Assembly (NCBI RefSeq): GCF_030818075.1
Contig: NZ_JAUSZZ010000001.1
Coordinates: 1,984,001 to 2,048,000, forward strand
DNA: 64,000 nucleotides
Reading direction: 5' to 3'
Source of the DNA: Microbacterium proteolyticum
GTDB lineage: Bacteria > Actinomycetota > Actinomycetes > Actinomycetales > Microbacteriaceae
Below the pieces are notes generated by a model. The model saw nothing but the letters and a program-made list of their open reading frames with translations. It had not been told where the DNA came from and ran no database searches. Of this stretch, positions 1 to 10,105 are shown piece after piece. How positions within the stretch are numbered: the stretch's first letter is position 1; every line of letters begins with the position of its first letter. The translations under genes were made by a program, and so were the position numbers.

Positions 1-2
1 CC

Positions 3-629
3 CCCCGCGAGTTCCACAAGCCCGTGCGGCGCCCCGCCGAGCTTTTCGATCGTCTCTTCGCCGCCGACGATCCGGCGGAGGTCTCTCGCGTCGCCCACAG
101 CACCGCACACGCGCTGCTGTCGCGGGTGCGCGCCGACCCGTCGGTCGACGTCGTGGAGCGGCTCGTCGCCTTCACCGACGATCACGGCATCGACGACATC
201 GCGGAGTTGTGGTCGCGCTCGCCGGCGCGCTCCCTCCCGGGTGCGCTCTGGCGGCTGTACCTGCTGCAGCTGATGATCCATGACGATTCCGCGACCGCGG
301 CGCTGCTGTACGAGCGCGGACGCGCCGAGATGACGACGGTGGATGCCGTGGTGGCGGGCGCTCCCGCGCCGGCAGGGCCGGAGGAGCTCGTGCAGTTGAT
401 CGACACGATCCTGCGCGGTCTGTTCGAAGGCGACTTCGCCGTCGCCCTCGACCGAGCCGCCGCTTTCTGCCGCGTTCAGGCCGCCGGGTCCACCCACCTG
501 GCCGATGACTACGAGAACACCGAGTCGGAGCGGGCCACGGCCCTCACGACGCGCGCGCTGCGGCTGGCGACGTACGCCGACGATCTGTCGGCGTGCGCGG
601 CTCTGTGGCGCCGTGATGCGCTGACGTGA
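3..629 (+). CDS. Hypothetical protein, 5' end cut by window edge
   Basis: The reading frame is open to the left edge of the window, and the codons before the first in-window start (a GTG at base 24) read as plausible protein, so the true start is probably outside. The visible part has about 200 residues. It is rich in Ala, Leu and Arg, looks mostly helical, and has no signal peptide or clear membrane segment. I do not recognise a family or a catalytic motif. It ends about 250 bases before pabC, so there is no sign of an operon with it. A soluble conserved actinobacterial protein is the most that can be said. Confidence 0.6.
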   Translation, partial: PREFHKPVRRPAELFDRLFAADDPAEVSRVAHSTAHALLSRVRADPSVDVVERLVAFTDDHGIDDIAELWSRSPARSLPGALWRLYLLQLMIHDDSATAALLYERGRAEMTTVDAVVAGAPAPAGPEELVQLIDTILRGLFEGDFAVALDRAAAFCRVQAAGSTHLADDYENTESERATALTTRALRLATYADDLSACAALWRRDALT

Positions 630-883
630 GCGGGGGATGCCGAAGGCGAGAGCCGGCGGCTCAGAAGGCCGACGTCCCGACGACGTCAGACCGTCGAGGA
701 CAAAGAAAGTGCCGGACCGCAGAACGCCTCTCGGCGCATGGCCGCTCATAGCGGCAGAAGATGGAGCCCGGGGTTACTGCGGCCCGGCTGTAAAAGTGTA
801 ACAAGGCGGCGCCGGAGACATTCCCTCCGCACGCCCCGTTGACAAGGCCCGGGCGTGTCGGATGCGCCGCGTAGGCTCGCAGT

Positions 884-1768
884 ATGGCCTGGCGCTTCGC
901 TCTCCGCATCGACCCCGTGGCATCCGATGATCGGAGGGAGTCGTTCGACGACACCCTGCGGGTCATCGATCCCGGTGCCCCCGCGCTCCCGGTCGGAGAA
1001 CTGAGCGCGCAACGCGGCGACGGCATCTTCGAGTCGCTCGGCGTGGTGGGCGGGCATCCGCAGGAGGTCGGCCCGCACCTCGAACGGCTCGTCCACTCGG
1101 CACAGCTCTGCGAACTCCCGACTCCCCACCTGGCCCAGTGGCGCGCCGCCATCGAGCGGGTGGCCGCCGAAGCGGGCGAGGGCGAGAGCGTCATCAAGCT
1201 CGTCCTCAGCCGCGGGGTCGACGGCGGCGCGTCCCCGACGGCGTGGATCACGCTCGCCGACGCCCCCGACAACGCACGCGCCCGCTCCGAGGGGGTGCGC
1301 ATCGCGACGCTCGACCGCGGGTACGCCCTCGATGTGCCCGCCCGGGCGCCGTGGCTGCTCCTGGGCGCGAAGACGCTGTCGTACGCGACGAACATGGCCG
1401 CCATCCGCGAGGCCCAGCGCCGCGGGGCCGACGACGCCGTGTTCGTCTCGAGTGACGGGTACGTGCTGGAGGCGCCGACGGCATCCGTCGTCCTGCGCTT
1501 CGGGGACCGGTTCGTCACGCCGACGCCGAGCGCCGGCATCCTGCACGGCACGACCCAGTTGAGCCTGTTCGCGCACCTGGAGCAGCGTGGCTTCGCGACG
1601 GCGTACGACACCGTCACCACCGCGCAGCTCGCGGAGGCGGATGCCGCGTGGTTGCTGTCGAGCGTGCGTCTGGCCGCACCCGTGGCAGCGGTGGACGGGC
1701 AGCCGATGGCGATCGATCGGGCGTTCACCGATGAGCTCAATGCGTACCTGCTGAGCCCGCGCGACTGA
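884..1768 (+). CDS. pabC: Aminodeoxychorismate lyase / class IV aminotransferase
   Basis: PLP enzyme of fold type IV. Family members release pyruvate from 4-amino-4-deoxychorismate to give p-aminobenzoate for folate synthesis. At 294 residues it has the usual length. The PLP-binding lysine is K163 in GAKTLSYATNM, and the phosphate-binding part of the fold is visible near SAGILHGTT. The N-terminal block QRGDGIFES is typical of the family. It could instead be a branched-chain or D-amino-acid aminotransferase of the same fold. The soluble lyase assignment rests on the GAKTLSY context and the length. Transcribed alone. The 254-base gap upstream holds no other gene I can support. Confidence 0.8.
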   Translation: MAWRFALRIDPVASDDRRESFDDTLRVIDPGAPALPVGELSAQRGDGIFESLGVVGGHPQEVGPHLERLVHSAQLCELPTPHLAQWRAAIERVAAEAGEGESVIKLVLSRGVDGGASPTAWITLADAPDNARARSEGVRIATLDRGYALDVPARAPWLLLGAKTLSYATNMAAIREAQRRGADDAVFVSSDGYVLEAPTASVVLRFGDRFVTPTPSAGILHGTTQLSLFAHLEQRGFATAYDTVTTAQLAEADAAWLLSSVRLAAPVAAVDGQPMAIDRAFTDELNAYLLSPRD

Positions 1769-1813
1769 ACGGCGCTCCCGGACGGGGCGGCGCTCCGCGC
1801 GGGATCCCGCCGC

Positions 1814-1887
1814 AGCCCGGCCACGCCCTCGCGCGGCCCCGCCCGCCCGGCCACGCCAGCCCGGTCACGCCCTCGCGCGGCCCCGCC
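1814..1887. repeat. Two near-identical 30-bp direct repeats
   Basis: A 30-base G/C-rich segment at 1814-1843 recurs at 1858-1887 with one mismatch and a 14-base spacer. Both copies lie between pabC and the pstB terminator, outside any convincing gene. Function unknown; simple slippage duplication is likely. Confidence 0.7.
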
Positions 1888-1926
1888 GTCGCCGAAACAG
1901 CCGTCGGCGGCATCCGGATACACGAA

Positions 1927-1946
1927 AGCCCCGCCGAAGCGGGGCT
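1927..1946 (-). terminator. Hairpin downstream of pstB
   Basis: A perfect 8-bp stem (AGCCCCGC with GCGGGGCT) closed by a CGAA tetraloop, 17 bases past the pstB stop. It fits a terminator for the pstSCAB transcript, though there is no long T-run. Confidence 0.6.
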
Positions 1947-1962
1947 CTCGCGGACGCGCGGC

Positions 1963-2742
<780 letters not shown>

Positions 2743-2760
2743 GGGATTCTTTCTTTCGGG

Positions 2761-3861
2761 TCAGCGACCGGTCTTGGGGGCGAAGAACTTGGCGATGGAG
2801 CGCGCCACGAGGTTCAGCAGCATGACGATCACGATGAGCGTCAGTGCCGACGCCCAGGCGCGGCCGATGAAGGCCTCGGCCGGGATGCCCTGGTTCATGT
2901 ACTGCGTGTAGGTGAACACCGGCAGGGTCTGCATGCGCCCGTCGAACAGGTCGTAGTTCATGGATGCCGTGAATCCGGCGGTGATGAGCAGCGGCGCCGT
3001 CTCGCCGATGACGCGCGAGATCGAGAGCATCACGCCGGTGGTGATACCCGCGATGGCGGTGGGAAGGACCACCTTGGCGATGGTCAGCCACTTCGGCACG
3101 CCGAGGGCGTACGACGCCTCGCGCAGCTCGTTCGGGACGAGGCGGAGCATCTCCTCGGTGGAGCGGACCACCACGGGGATCATCAGCACCGCCAGCGCGA
3201 TCGATCCCATGATGCCCAGGCGGATGCCGGGGCCGAGGAAGAGCGCGAACAGGGCGTACGCGAACAGGCCCGCCACGATCGAGGGGATGCCGGTCATCAC
3301 GTCGACGAGGAAGGTGATGCCGCGGGCGAGACGGTTGTTCTGCCCGTACTCGATCAGGTAGATCGCGGTGAAGATGCCGATCGGGATGGAGATGACGGCC
3401 GCGGCGAGCGTGATCAGGACGGTGCCGACGATGGCGTGCAGCGCGCCGCCGCCTTCACCGACGACGTTGCGCATCGAGGAGCTGAAGAACTCGCCGCTCC
3501 AGCTCGGCGCGCCCAGGGTGACCACCGTGAAGGCGACCGACACCAGGGGGACCATCGCGATGAGGAACGCGAGTGTGACGACGCCCGTCACGAGCCGGTC
3601 GACGGCCTTGCGGCGTCCCTCGACGATGGTCGAGATGACGGTGATGAGCACGAGGTAGACGAGGGCCGACAGGATCAGCCAGCCGGGGACGTTGAGCCCG
3701 GCGCCGGAGGCGGCGGCCAGAACGGCGAAGATCACGCCGACGATGGCGATCGAACCCGCCAGCAGCGCCCAGGGGGCCCACTTCGGAAGGCGCCCCGTGG
3801 TCAGGCTCGCCGAACGCGCGGGCGGCGTGGTCGGGCGCGGGGGAGAGATGGTCGCGGTCAT
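2761..3861 (-). CDS. pstA: Phosphate ABC transporter permease PstA
   Basis: Inner-membrane permease of the phosphate importer, 366 residues. That is longer than the roughly 300 of E. coli PstA because of an N-terminal Pro/Thr-rich tail and extra membrane segments, as seen in other actinobacteria. Several hydrophobic helices are evident. The permease coupling loop reads EEMLRLVPNELREASYALGVPKW, matching the EAA region of the family. It lies 2 bases after pstC and 18 bases before pstB, so the three are co-transcribed and probably translationally coupled. Confidence 0.95.
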   Translation of the reverse strand: MTATISPPRPTTPPARSASLTTGRLPKWAPWALLAGSIAIVGVIFAVLAAASGAGLNVPGWLILSALVYLVLITVISTIVEGRRKAVDRLVTGVVTLAFLIAMVPLVSVAFTVVTLGAPSWSGEFFSSSMRNVVGEGGGALHAIVGTVLITLAAAVISIPIGIFTAIYLIEYGQNNRLARGITFLVDVMTGIPSIVAGLFAYALFALFLGPGIRLGIMGSIALAVLMIPVVVRSTEEMLRLVPNELREASYALGVPKWLTIAKVVLPTAIAGITTGVMLSISRVIGETAPLLITAGFTASMNYDLFDGRMQTLPVFTYTQYMNQGIPAEAFIGRAWASALTLIVIVMLLNLVARSIAKFFAPKTGR

Positions 3862-3863
3862 GG

Positions 3864-4817
3864 TCAGTTGGCCCCCGAGAACTCTTTGCGACGGCTCACG
3901 ATGTAACGGGCGAGCGCGTTCACGGCGAAGGTGACGATGAAGAGGATGAGTCCGGTGGCGATGAGAACGTTGACGTTCGTGCCATAGGCCTCGGGGAACG
4001 TGAGGGCGATGTTCGCGGCGATCGTGGAGGGGTTGCCCGCGGTGAACAAGGCGAACGTCACCCCGCCCGAGACCGAGAGGACCATCGCGACGGCCATGGT
4101 CTCGCCGAGGGCGCGACCGAGACCGAGCATGGCGGCCGAGACGATGCCGCTGCGGGCGAACGGGAAGACCGCCATGCAGATCATCTCCCAGCGCGTGGAG
4201 CCGAGAGCGAGCGCGGCCTCCTCGTGCAGGGTGGGCGTCTGGAGGAAGATCTCGCGGCAGATCGCGGTGATGATCGGGGTCACCATGACGGCGAGCACGA
4301 TCGACGCGGTGAAGATGGTGCGGCCGGTGCTAGAGACGGGACCGGAGAAGAGCGGGAACCAGCCGGCGTTGTCGACGAACCACGAGTAGACGGGCTGGAC
4401 GGCCGGAGCCAGTACCCCGATACCCCAGAGGCCGAAGACGACCGAGGGCACGGCTGCGAGCAGGTCGACGACGTAGCCGAGGGCCTGCGCGAGGCGGCGA
4501 GGAGCGTAGTGGGAGATGAAGAGGGCGACGCCGATCGACAGCGGGACCGCCATGAGGAGGGCGAGCGCGGCCGCCCAGACGGTCCCGAAGACGAGGGGCC
4601 CCACGTAGGACCAGAAGCTGTCGCCGAGAATCGAGGCGTCTTCGCCGGTGGCGACGAACGCGGGGAGCGACTGGATGATCAGGAAGACGGCGACCGCGGC
4701 GAGGGTCACGAGGATCATTGAGCCGGCGAAGAGTGCGGTACCGGAGAACCAGCGATCGCCCGGGCGGGTCTTCGCGGTCGGCGCTCCAGTCGAGGTGACC
4801 TCGGGTGTGGTGGTCAT
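3864..4817 (-). CDS. pstC: Phosphate ABC transporter permease PstC
   Basis: Second membrane permease of the Pst importer. I chose the ATG at 4817 (MTTTPEVTST...), giving 317 residues. An upstream in-frame start at 4868 would add an unlikely charged leader. The coupling loop is EEAALALGSTRWEM, and six membrane helices can be seen. The gene lies 80 bases after pstS and 2 bases before pstA. It pairs with PstA to form the channel that PstB energises. Confidence 0.95.
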   Translation of the reverse strand: MTTTPEVTSTGAPTAKTRPGDRWFSGTALFAGSMILVTLAAVAVFLIIQSLPAFVATGEDASILGDSFWSYVGPLVFGTVWAAALALLMAVPLSIGVALFISHYAPRRLAQALGYVVDLLAAVPSVVFGLWGIGVLAPAVQPVYSWFVDNAGWFPLFSGPVSSTGRTIFTASIVLAVMVTPIITAICREIFLQTPTLHEEAALALGSTRWEMICMAVFPFARSGIVSAAMLGLGRALGETMAVAMVLSVSGGVTFALFTAGNPSTIAANIALTFPEAYGTNVNVLIATGLILFIVTFAVNALARYIVSRRKEFSGAN

Positions 4818-4897
4818 TTCGTCGATTCTGTGCGATGGGCGGGGACCGCACGAGGTGCCCGACCCCACGTGAACGCGGGACCGGGCACCTCAGCGGA

Positions 4898-6007
4898 TTA
4901 CTTGATGGCCTCGATGGCGGTCGTGACCTGCTCGCGCAGCGTGTCCGAGATCGGGGCGGAGCCGGCGGCCGACGCGGCGGCGTCCTGGCCCTCCTCGCTG
5001 GCGGCGTAGGTGAAGAAGCCCTTCACCAGCTCGGCGGTGGCGGCGTCCTTGTACTCGGCGCACCCGATGAGGTAGCTGACGAGGACGATGGGGTACACGC
5101 CGGCCTCGGTGGAGGTGCGGTCGAGCTTGATCGCGATGTCGGTCGCGGCACGGCCTTCCTCCTCCGGCGACGCGTCGACGATGGCGGCGGCGGCCTCCGG
5201 CGAGTACGACACGAAGTCGCTGCCGACCTGGATGGCGACGGTGCCGAGGTTGCCGGCGCGCGAGGCGTCGGCGTAGCCGATGGTGCCCTGGCCACCCTCG
5301 ACGGCCGAGATGACCCCCGAGGTGCCCTGAGCGGCCTCGCCGCCGAGCGCCGGCCACTCCTCGACCGAGCCGGCGGTCCACACGTCGGGCGCCGTCTTGC
5401 CGAGGTAGTCGGTGAAGTTGCCCGTGGTGCCCGACTTGTCGGAGCGGTGGACCGGGGTGATCGCGGTCGCGGGGAGCGAGACGCCGGAGTTGAGTGCGGC
5501 GATCGCCGGGTCGTTCCAGGTGGTGATCTGGCCCGCGAAGATCTTGGCGAGGGTGGTCGCGTCGAGGTTCAGCGAGTCGATGCCCTCGAGGTTGAACACC
5601 ACGGCGATGGGCGAGATGTAGGTGGGCAGCTCGACGAGGTCGCTACCGTCGGCGCAGCCGTCGAAGGGGCCGGCGGTGATCTCGTCGACCTTGAAGGCGC
5701 GGTCGGAGCCGGCGAACTGCACGGCGCCGGCCTGGAACGACTCGCGGCCGGTGCCCGAACCGGAGGGGTCGTAGTCGATGGTGAGGTCGGGGTTGGCGGT
5801 CTGCAGACCCTGGGTCCACGCCTGGACGGCCACTTCCTGCGACGAAGCGCCGCCGCCGACCAGGGTGCCGGTGAGGGAGGAGGCGCCCGCGGGAGCCTCG
5901 GACGAACCGCCGCTGGAGGCGCCGCCCTCGTTCGAGGCGCAGCCGGCGAGGGCGAGGGAGGCCACTGCGGCCACGGCGCCCAGCTGGGCGAATCGGGAGA
6001 TCTTCAC
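4898..6007 (-). CDS. pstS: Phosphate-binding lipoprotein PstS
   Basis: Extracytoplasmic phosphate receptor, 369 residues from a GTG start. The signal peptide ends in the lipobox LAGC, so the mature protein is a lipid-anchored Cys. The phosphate-binding fold shows in the segments GGGASSQE, GSGTGRESF, FAGSDRAF and RSDKSGTTGNFTDYL, which line the ligand cleft in PstS proteins. It is the first gene of the pst operon. A well-formed PHO box lies about 90 bases upstream, so induction by phosphate starvation through RegX3/PhoP is expected. Confidence 0.96.
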   Translation of the reverse strand: MKISRFAQLGAVAAVASLALAGCASNEGGASSGGSSEAPAGASSLTGTLVGGGASSQEVAVQAWTQGLQTANPDLTIDYDPSGSGTGRESFQAGAVQFAGSDRAFKVDEITAGPFDGCADGSDLVELPTYISPIAVVFNLEGIDSLNLDATTLAKIFAGQITTWNDPAIAALNSGVSLPATAITPVHRSDKSGTTGNFTDYLGKTAPDVWTAGSVEEWPALGGEAAQGTSGVISAVEGGQGTIGYADASRAGNLGTVAIQVGSDFVSYSPEAAAAIVDASPEEEGRAATDIAIKLDRTSTEAGVYPIVLVSYLIGCAEYKDAATAELVKGFFTYAASEEGQDAAASAAGSAPISDTLREQVTTAIEAIK

Positions 6008-6094
6008 TGTGTGAATCCTTCGGGTGTCGGGAACACGAACCCGGTGCAGGGTTCGTCGGGAAAGGTAACCTTCGACCCTTAAGAGACTGCGCCC

Positions 6095-6116
6095 CTCGGG
6101 TGAACGGGAGGTGAAC
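6095..6116 (-). promoter_or_regulatory. PHO box upstream of pstS
   Basis: On the minus strand two 11-bp units stand head to tail: GTTCACCTCCC (6116-6106) and GTTCACCCGAG (6105-6095). This matches the GTTCACC direct-repeat units with 11-bp spacing known for actinobacterial PhoP/RegX3 sites. It lies 88 bases before the pstS start. Confidence 0.85.
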
Positions 6117-6156
6117 CGGGGTGGCCGTTCCGACGCGTTCTCCTGGGGGTTGTACT

Positions 6157-6167
6157 GTTCACCCCCG
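6157..6167 (+). promoter_or_regulatory. Single PHO-box-like half site at synthetase start
   Basis: GTTCACCCCCG ends on the first base of the GTG start codon of the synthetase gene. It has one unit only, with no second copy 11 bases away, so binding is doubtful. A TACTGT at 6153-6158, nine bases before the start, could be a -10 element for a leaderless transcript, since no good ribosome site is seen. Confidence 0.3.
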
Positions 6168-9100
6168 TGACGACCCCCGCCTCCGCCCCTCAGGCTCCCC
6201 TCGATCGACGGGATGCCGCCGCGCCCGCGCGCACCCTCATCGACATCCTCGCCGAGGTCGCCGCACGGCATCCCGAGGCCTCCGCCATCGACGACGGGTC
6301 GGGCGCTCTCAGCTACCGCGAGCTGCTCGCGCGGGTCTGGCGCACCGCCGCGGCGTTGCACGAGGCGGGCGTCCGCCGCGGCGACCGGGTCGGGGTGCGC
6401 ATGCCGTCGGGGTCGAAGGAGCTGTACGTGTCGATCCTCGCCGTGATGGCCGCCGGGGCCGCCTACGTGCCGGTGGATGCCGACGACCCCGACGAACGGG
6501 CGCGGCTCGTGTTCGGCGAAGCGGCGGTGCGCGGGATCATCGGCGGCGACGGCGAGTTCGTCGCGGACGACGACGATCTCGTGCGCCTCTACGACGGTGC
6601 GGCGCCCCACCCGAGCACCAACGCCGTCCCCGTCGTCGCGCCCCCCACCGTCGACGACGACGCCTGGATCATCTTCACCTCCGGTTCCACCGGCGTGCCG
6701 AAGGGCGTCGCGGTCTCGCATCGCTCGGCCGCGGCGTTCGTCGAGGCCGAGGCGCGCATCTTCCTCCGGGAGGAGCCGCTGGGCCCCGGGGACCGTGTGC
6801 TCGCGGGGCTCTCGGTCGCGTTCGACGCCTCGTGCGAGGAGATGTGGCTGGCCTGGGGACACGGGGCCTGCCTCGTGCCGGCGCCGCGCTCCCTCGTCCG
6901 CTCGGGCGAAGACCTTGCGCCGTGGCTGCTTCGTCAGGGGATCACGGTGGTCTCCACCGTTCCCACCCTCGCCGCGATGTGGCCGGCCGACTCGATCGAG
7001 AACGTGCGTCTGCTCATCTTCGGCGGCGAGGCGTGCCCGCCGGAGCTCGCCGCCCGGCTCGTCGCCGACGGCCGCGAGGTGTGGAACACCTACGGGCCCA
7101 CCGAGGCCACGGTGGTCGCCTGCGCCGCCCCGCTCGACGGTTCCCTGCCCGTGCGCATCGGTCTGCCCCTCGACGGGTGGGCCCTGGCGGTGGTGGATGC
7201 CGAGGGGCTCCCCGTGCTGGAGGGACAGGTCGGCGAGCTCATCATCGGCGGTGTCGGCCTGGCCCGCTACCTCGATCCGGCCAAGGATGCCGAGAAGTAC
7301 GCGCCCATGCCCACCCTCGGGTGGGAGCGCGCCTACCGCTCCGGCGATCTCGTGCGCTTCGAATCCGAGGGGCTGGTGTTCCAGGGCCGCGCCGACGATC
7401 AGGTCAAGGTGGGCGGCCGGCGCATCGAGCTGGGCGAGGTCGAGTCGGCGCTGCAGGATCTGGCGGGCGTCAGCGCCGCGACGGTGGCTGTGCGCACGAC
7501 GGAGGCCGGCGTCCCGGTGCTCGTGGGCTACCTCGTCCTGGACGAGGGCGTCGAGCTCGATCGCGGAGCTGCGCGCTCCGCGCTCGCCGAGCGCCTTCCG
7601 GCCGCCACCATCCCCCTGCTCGGCGTCGTCGACGCCCTGCCCGTGCGCACGTCGGGCAAGGTCGACCGGGCTGCCCTCCCGTGGCCGCTCCCCGGGGTCG
7701 ACGCGCCCGCCGCCACCGACTTCTCCGACGATGAGGCGTGGCTCGCCGAGCAGTGGCAGGCCGTCCTCGGGCTGGCCGTCACCGAGCGCAAGGCCGACTT
7801 CTTCGATCTGGGCGGTGGCTCGCTCGCCGCCGCGCAGCTCGTCTCGCGCATCCGCGCGCGGGTGCCGGAGTTCTCCGTCGCCGACATCTACGACGTTCCG
7901 CGCCTGGGGGCGATGGCCAAGGCGCTCGGCCCTCAGCTGGCCGACGAGACGCCTCTCGAGTTCCATCGCGCCGCGCCGACGCCCCGCAGGACCCAGTGGG
8001 CGCAGACCCTCCTCGGTGCGCCGCTGTTCATCCTGTCGGGTGTGCGCTGGCTGCTGTACCTGCTGACGGCGTCGGCGATCCTGCAGCTCCTACCCGGCTT
8101 CGAGATGCTGCCGAGCGTGCCGTGGCCGGTGCTCGCGGTGGGCCTGCTCGTCTTCGCCACACCGTTCGGGCGCATGGCGATCGCCGTGGCATCCGCCCGG
8201 ATACTGCTGGCGGGACTGCAGCCCGGTGACTATCCCCGCGGCGGCTGGGTGCACATCCGGCTGTGGCTGGCCGAACAGATCGCGGATCAGGTGGATGCCG
8301 TCGGCCTGGCCGGAGCGCCCTGGGTGTCGTACTACGCGCGGGCGTTGGGCGCGCGGATCGGGCGCAACGTCGATCTGCACACGCTGCCGCCCGTCACAGG
8401 CATGCTCGAGGTGGGGGACGGCGCCTCGATCGAGCCCGAAGTCGACCTGACCGGGTATTGGATCGACGGCGACCTCGTGCGCATCGGCGAGGTGCGCATC
8501 GGCGCGGATGCCACGGTGGGGGCGCGCTCCACCCTGGCTCCCGGCACGCGGATCGGGCGCCGGGCGGAGATCGCCCCGGGATCCGCGGTGTTCGGACGCG
8601 TCAAGGCCGACCAGTCGTGGGCGGGCTCGCCCGCCGTGCGCGTCGGCGGCACCGCGAAGGGATGGCCGACCGAACGCCCGCCGGCGCCGACGCGCTGGCT
8701 CTGGGCCTACGCCGCATCCGCGGTCGTGCTCGCCCTCCTTCCGCTGGCGGCGTTCACCGTGGGTGGTCTGGTCATCGCGCAGGGGATGCGCGGGGCGGGG
8801 GACCTGGCTCGGGCGGCCGCTCAGGCTTTCGCCTGGCTCGTGCCCGCCGTCGCCGTTACGGGCCTGGTGTTCGCGGCATCCGTCGTCGTCCTCGTGCGCC
8901 TGCTGTCGATCGGACTCGTCGAGGGCACGCATCCGGTACGCAGCCGCGTCGCGTGGCAGGCGTGGAGCATCGAACGCCTTCTGGATGCCGCGCGCACGAT
9001 CCTCTTCCCGCTGTACTCGTCGCTGTTCACCCCGGTCTGGCTGCGGATGCTCGGCGCCCGCGTCGGCCGCGACGTCGAGGCATCCACGGTCCTGCTCATC

Positions 9101-10105
9101 CCCTCGATGGCGCGGATCGAGGACGGCGCGTTCCTCGCCGACGACACGCTGGTGGCTTCCTACGAATTGCGGGCGGGATGGCTGCGGCTCGGTCCGGTGC
9201 GCATCGGCAAGCGCGCGTTCCTCGGCAACTCCGGTATGGCCGCTCCCGGGCACCGCGTGCCGCGCGACGGGCTCGTCGCCGTGCTGTCGGCGGCGCCGCC
9301 GAAGGCCAAAGCAGGCTCGTCGTGGCTGGGGTCGCCTGCAGTGCGGCTGCGGCGGCTGTCGGCCGAGGGCGATGAGTCGCGCACGTACAACCCCGGGCCG
9401 GCGCTCCGTCTCGCCCGGACGGTGTGGGAGCTGTGCCGTTTCGTTCCCGTCGTCGTCACCTGCGGTATCGGCTTGGCCGTGCTGTTCACGCTCGCGGCGC
9501 TGTGGGAGGCCACCGGGCCCATCTGGACGCTGCTGCTGTCGGGTGTCGTGCTGCTGGCGGCCGGGGCGGTCGCGGCCGGCGTGTCGACCGCGGCGAAGTG
9601 GGTGATCGTCGGCGTCATCCGGGCGGGTGAACAGCCGCTGTGGTCGAGCTTCGTGTGGCGCACCGAGGTGTCCGACACGTTCACCGAGATGGTCGCCGCG
9701 CCCTGGTTCGCCCGCGCCGCCGCCGGCACGCCCGCGCTCGCCGTGTGGCTGCGAACCCTCGGCGCGAAGATCGGGCGGGGAGTGTGGTGCGACAGCTACT
9801 GGTTGCCTGAGCCCGACCTGGTGACGCTGGGGGACGCGTCGACGGTCAATCGCGGGTGCGTCGTTCAGACGCACCTGTTCCATGATCGAATCATGAGCAT
9901 GGATACCGTCGAGTTGGAGCCCGGGTCGACCCTCGGTCCCCACAGCGTCGTGCTGCCCGCGTCCACCCTGGGGGCGCACGCCACCGTGGGACCGGCGTCC
10001 CTTGTCATGCGCGGTGAGACGGTGCCGGTCGGCTCGCGCTGGAGCGGCAACCCCATCGGCCCGTGGCGTGCGGTGAAGGTGCGCTCCTACCAGTCGACGA
10101 CGTGA
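6167..10105 (+). CDS. Pls/PosA-type NRPS-like polylysine synthetase homologue
   Basis: A 1312-residue membrane enzyme built like the epsilon-poly-L-lysine synthetase Pls of Streptomyces albulus (about 1320 residues by memory). The adenylation domain spans about residues 20-520: A3 TSGSTGVPKG (171-180), A4 FDASCEEMW (from 219), A5 NTYGPTEATV (around 309), A7 YRSGDLVRF, A8 GRADDQVKVGGRRIELGEVES and A10 PVRTSGKVDR. A carrier domain follows, with pantetheine Ser552 in GGGSLAAAQ. After it come six hydrophobic helices in three pairs, each pair leading into a soluble domain with hexapeptide-like repeats (about 720-830, 950-1060 and 1180-1300). In Pls these three domains form the peptide-bonding part. 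There is no thioesterase. The likely product is a homopolymer or short isopeptide of an amino acid; the substrate is uncertain. An M1 peptidase overlaps its stop codon. Confidence 0.88.
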   Translation: MTTPASAPQAPLDRRDAAAPARTLIDILAEVAARHPEASAIDDGSGALSYRELLARVWRTAAALHEAGVRRGDRVGVRMPSGSKELYVSILAVMAAGAAYVPVDADDPDERARLVFGEAAVRGIIGGDGEFVADDDDLVRLYDGAAPHPSTNAVPVVAPPTVDDDAWIIFTSGSTGVPKGVAVSHRSAAAFVEAEARIFLREEPLGPGDRVLAGLSVAFDASCEEMWLAWGHGACLVPAPRSLVRSGEDLAPWLLRQGITVVSTVPTLAAMWPADSIENVRLLIFGGEACPPELAARLVADGREVWNTYGPTEATVVACAAPLDGSLPVRIGLPLDGWALAVVDAEGLPVLEGQVGELIIGGVGLARYLDPAKDAEKYAPMPTLGWERAYRSGDLVRFESEGLVFQGRADDQVKVGGRRIELGEVESALQDLAGVSAATVAVRTTEAGVPVLVGYLVLDEGVELDRGAARSALAERLPAATIPLLGVVDALPVRTSGKVDRAALPWPLPGVDAPAATDFSDDEAWLAEQWQAVLGLAVTERKADFFDLGGGSLAAAQLVSRIRARVPEFSVADIYDVPRLGAMAKALGPQLADETPLEFHRAAPTPRRTQWAQTLLGAPLFILSGVRWLLYLLTASAILQLLPGFEMLPSVPWPVLAVGLLVFATPFGRMAIAVASARILLAGLQPGDYPRGGWVHIRLWLAEQIADQVDAVGLAGAPWVSYYARALGARIGRNVDLHTLPPVTGMLEVGDGASIEPEVDLTGYWIDGDLVRIGEVRIGADATVGARSTLAPGTRIGRRAEIAPGSAVFGRVKADQSWAGSPAVRVGGTAKGWPTERPPAPTRWLWAYAASAVVLALLPLAAFTVGGLVIAQGMRGAGDLARAAAQAFAWLVPAVAVTGLVFAASVVVLVRLLSIGLVEGTHPVRSRVAWQAWSIERLLDAARTILFPLYSSLFTPVWLRMLGARVGRDVEASTVLLIPSMARIEDGAFLADDTLVASYELRAGWLRLGPVRIGKRAFLGNSGMAAPGHRVPRDGLVAVLSAAPPKAKAGSSWLGSPAVRLRRLSAEGDESRTYNPGPALRLARTVWELCRFVPVVVTCGIGLAVLFTLAALWEATGPIWTLLLSGVVLLAAGAVAAGVSTAAKWVIVGVIRAGEQPLWSSFVWRTEVSDTFTEMVAAPWFARAAAGTPALAVWLRTLGAKIGRGVWCDSYWLPEPDLVTLGDASTVNRGCVVQTHLFHDRIMSMDTVELEPGSTLGPHSVVLPASTLGAHATVGPASLVMRGETVPVGSRWSGNPIGPWRAVKVRSYQSTT

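Noticed and set aside
839..877. Promoter of pabC from TTGACA (839-844) and TAGGCT (872-877)
   Set aside because: The 27-base gap between the two hexamers is too long for a normal promoter.
661..1923. Long minus-strand frames opposite pabC
   Set aside because: The plus strand has a clear class IV aminotransferase; the antisense translation is Arg/Ala/Gly-rich without motifs.
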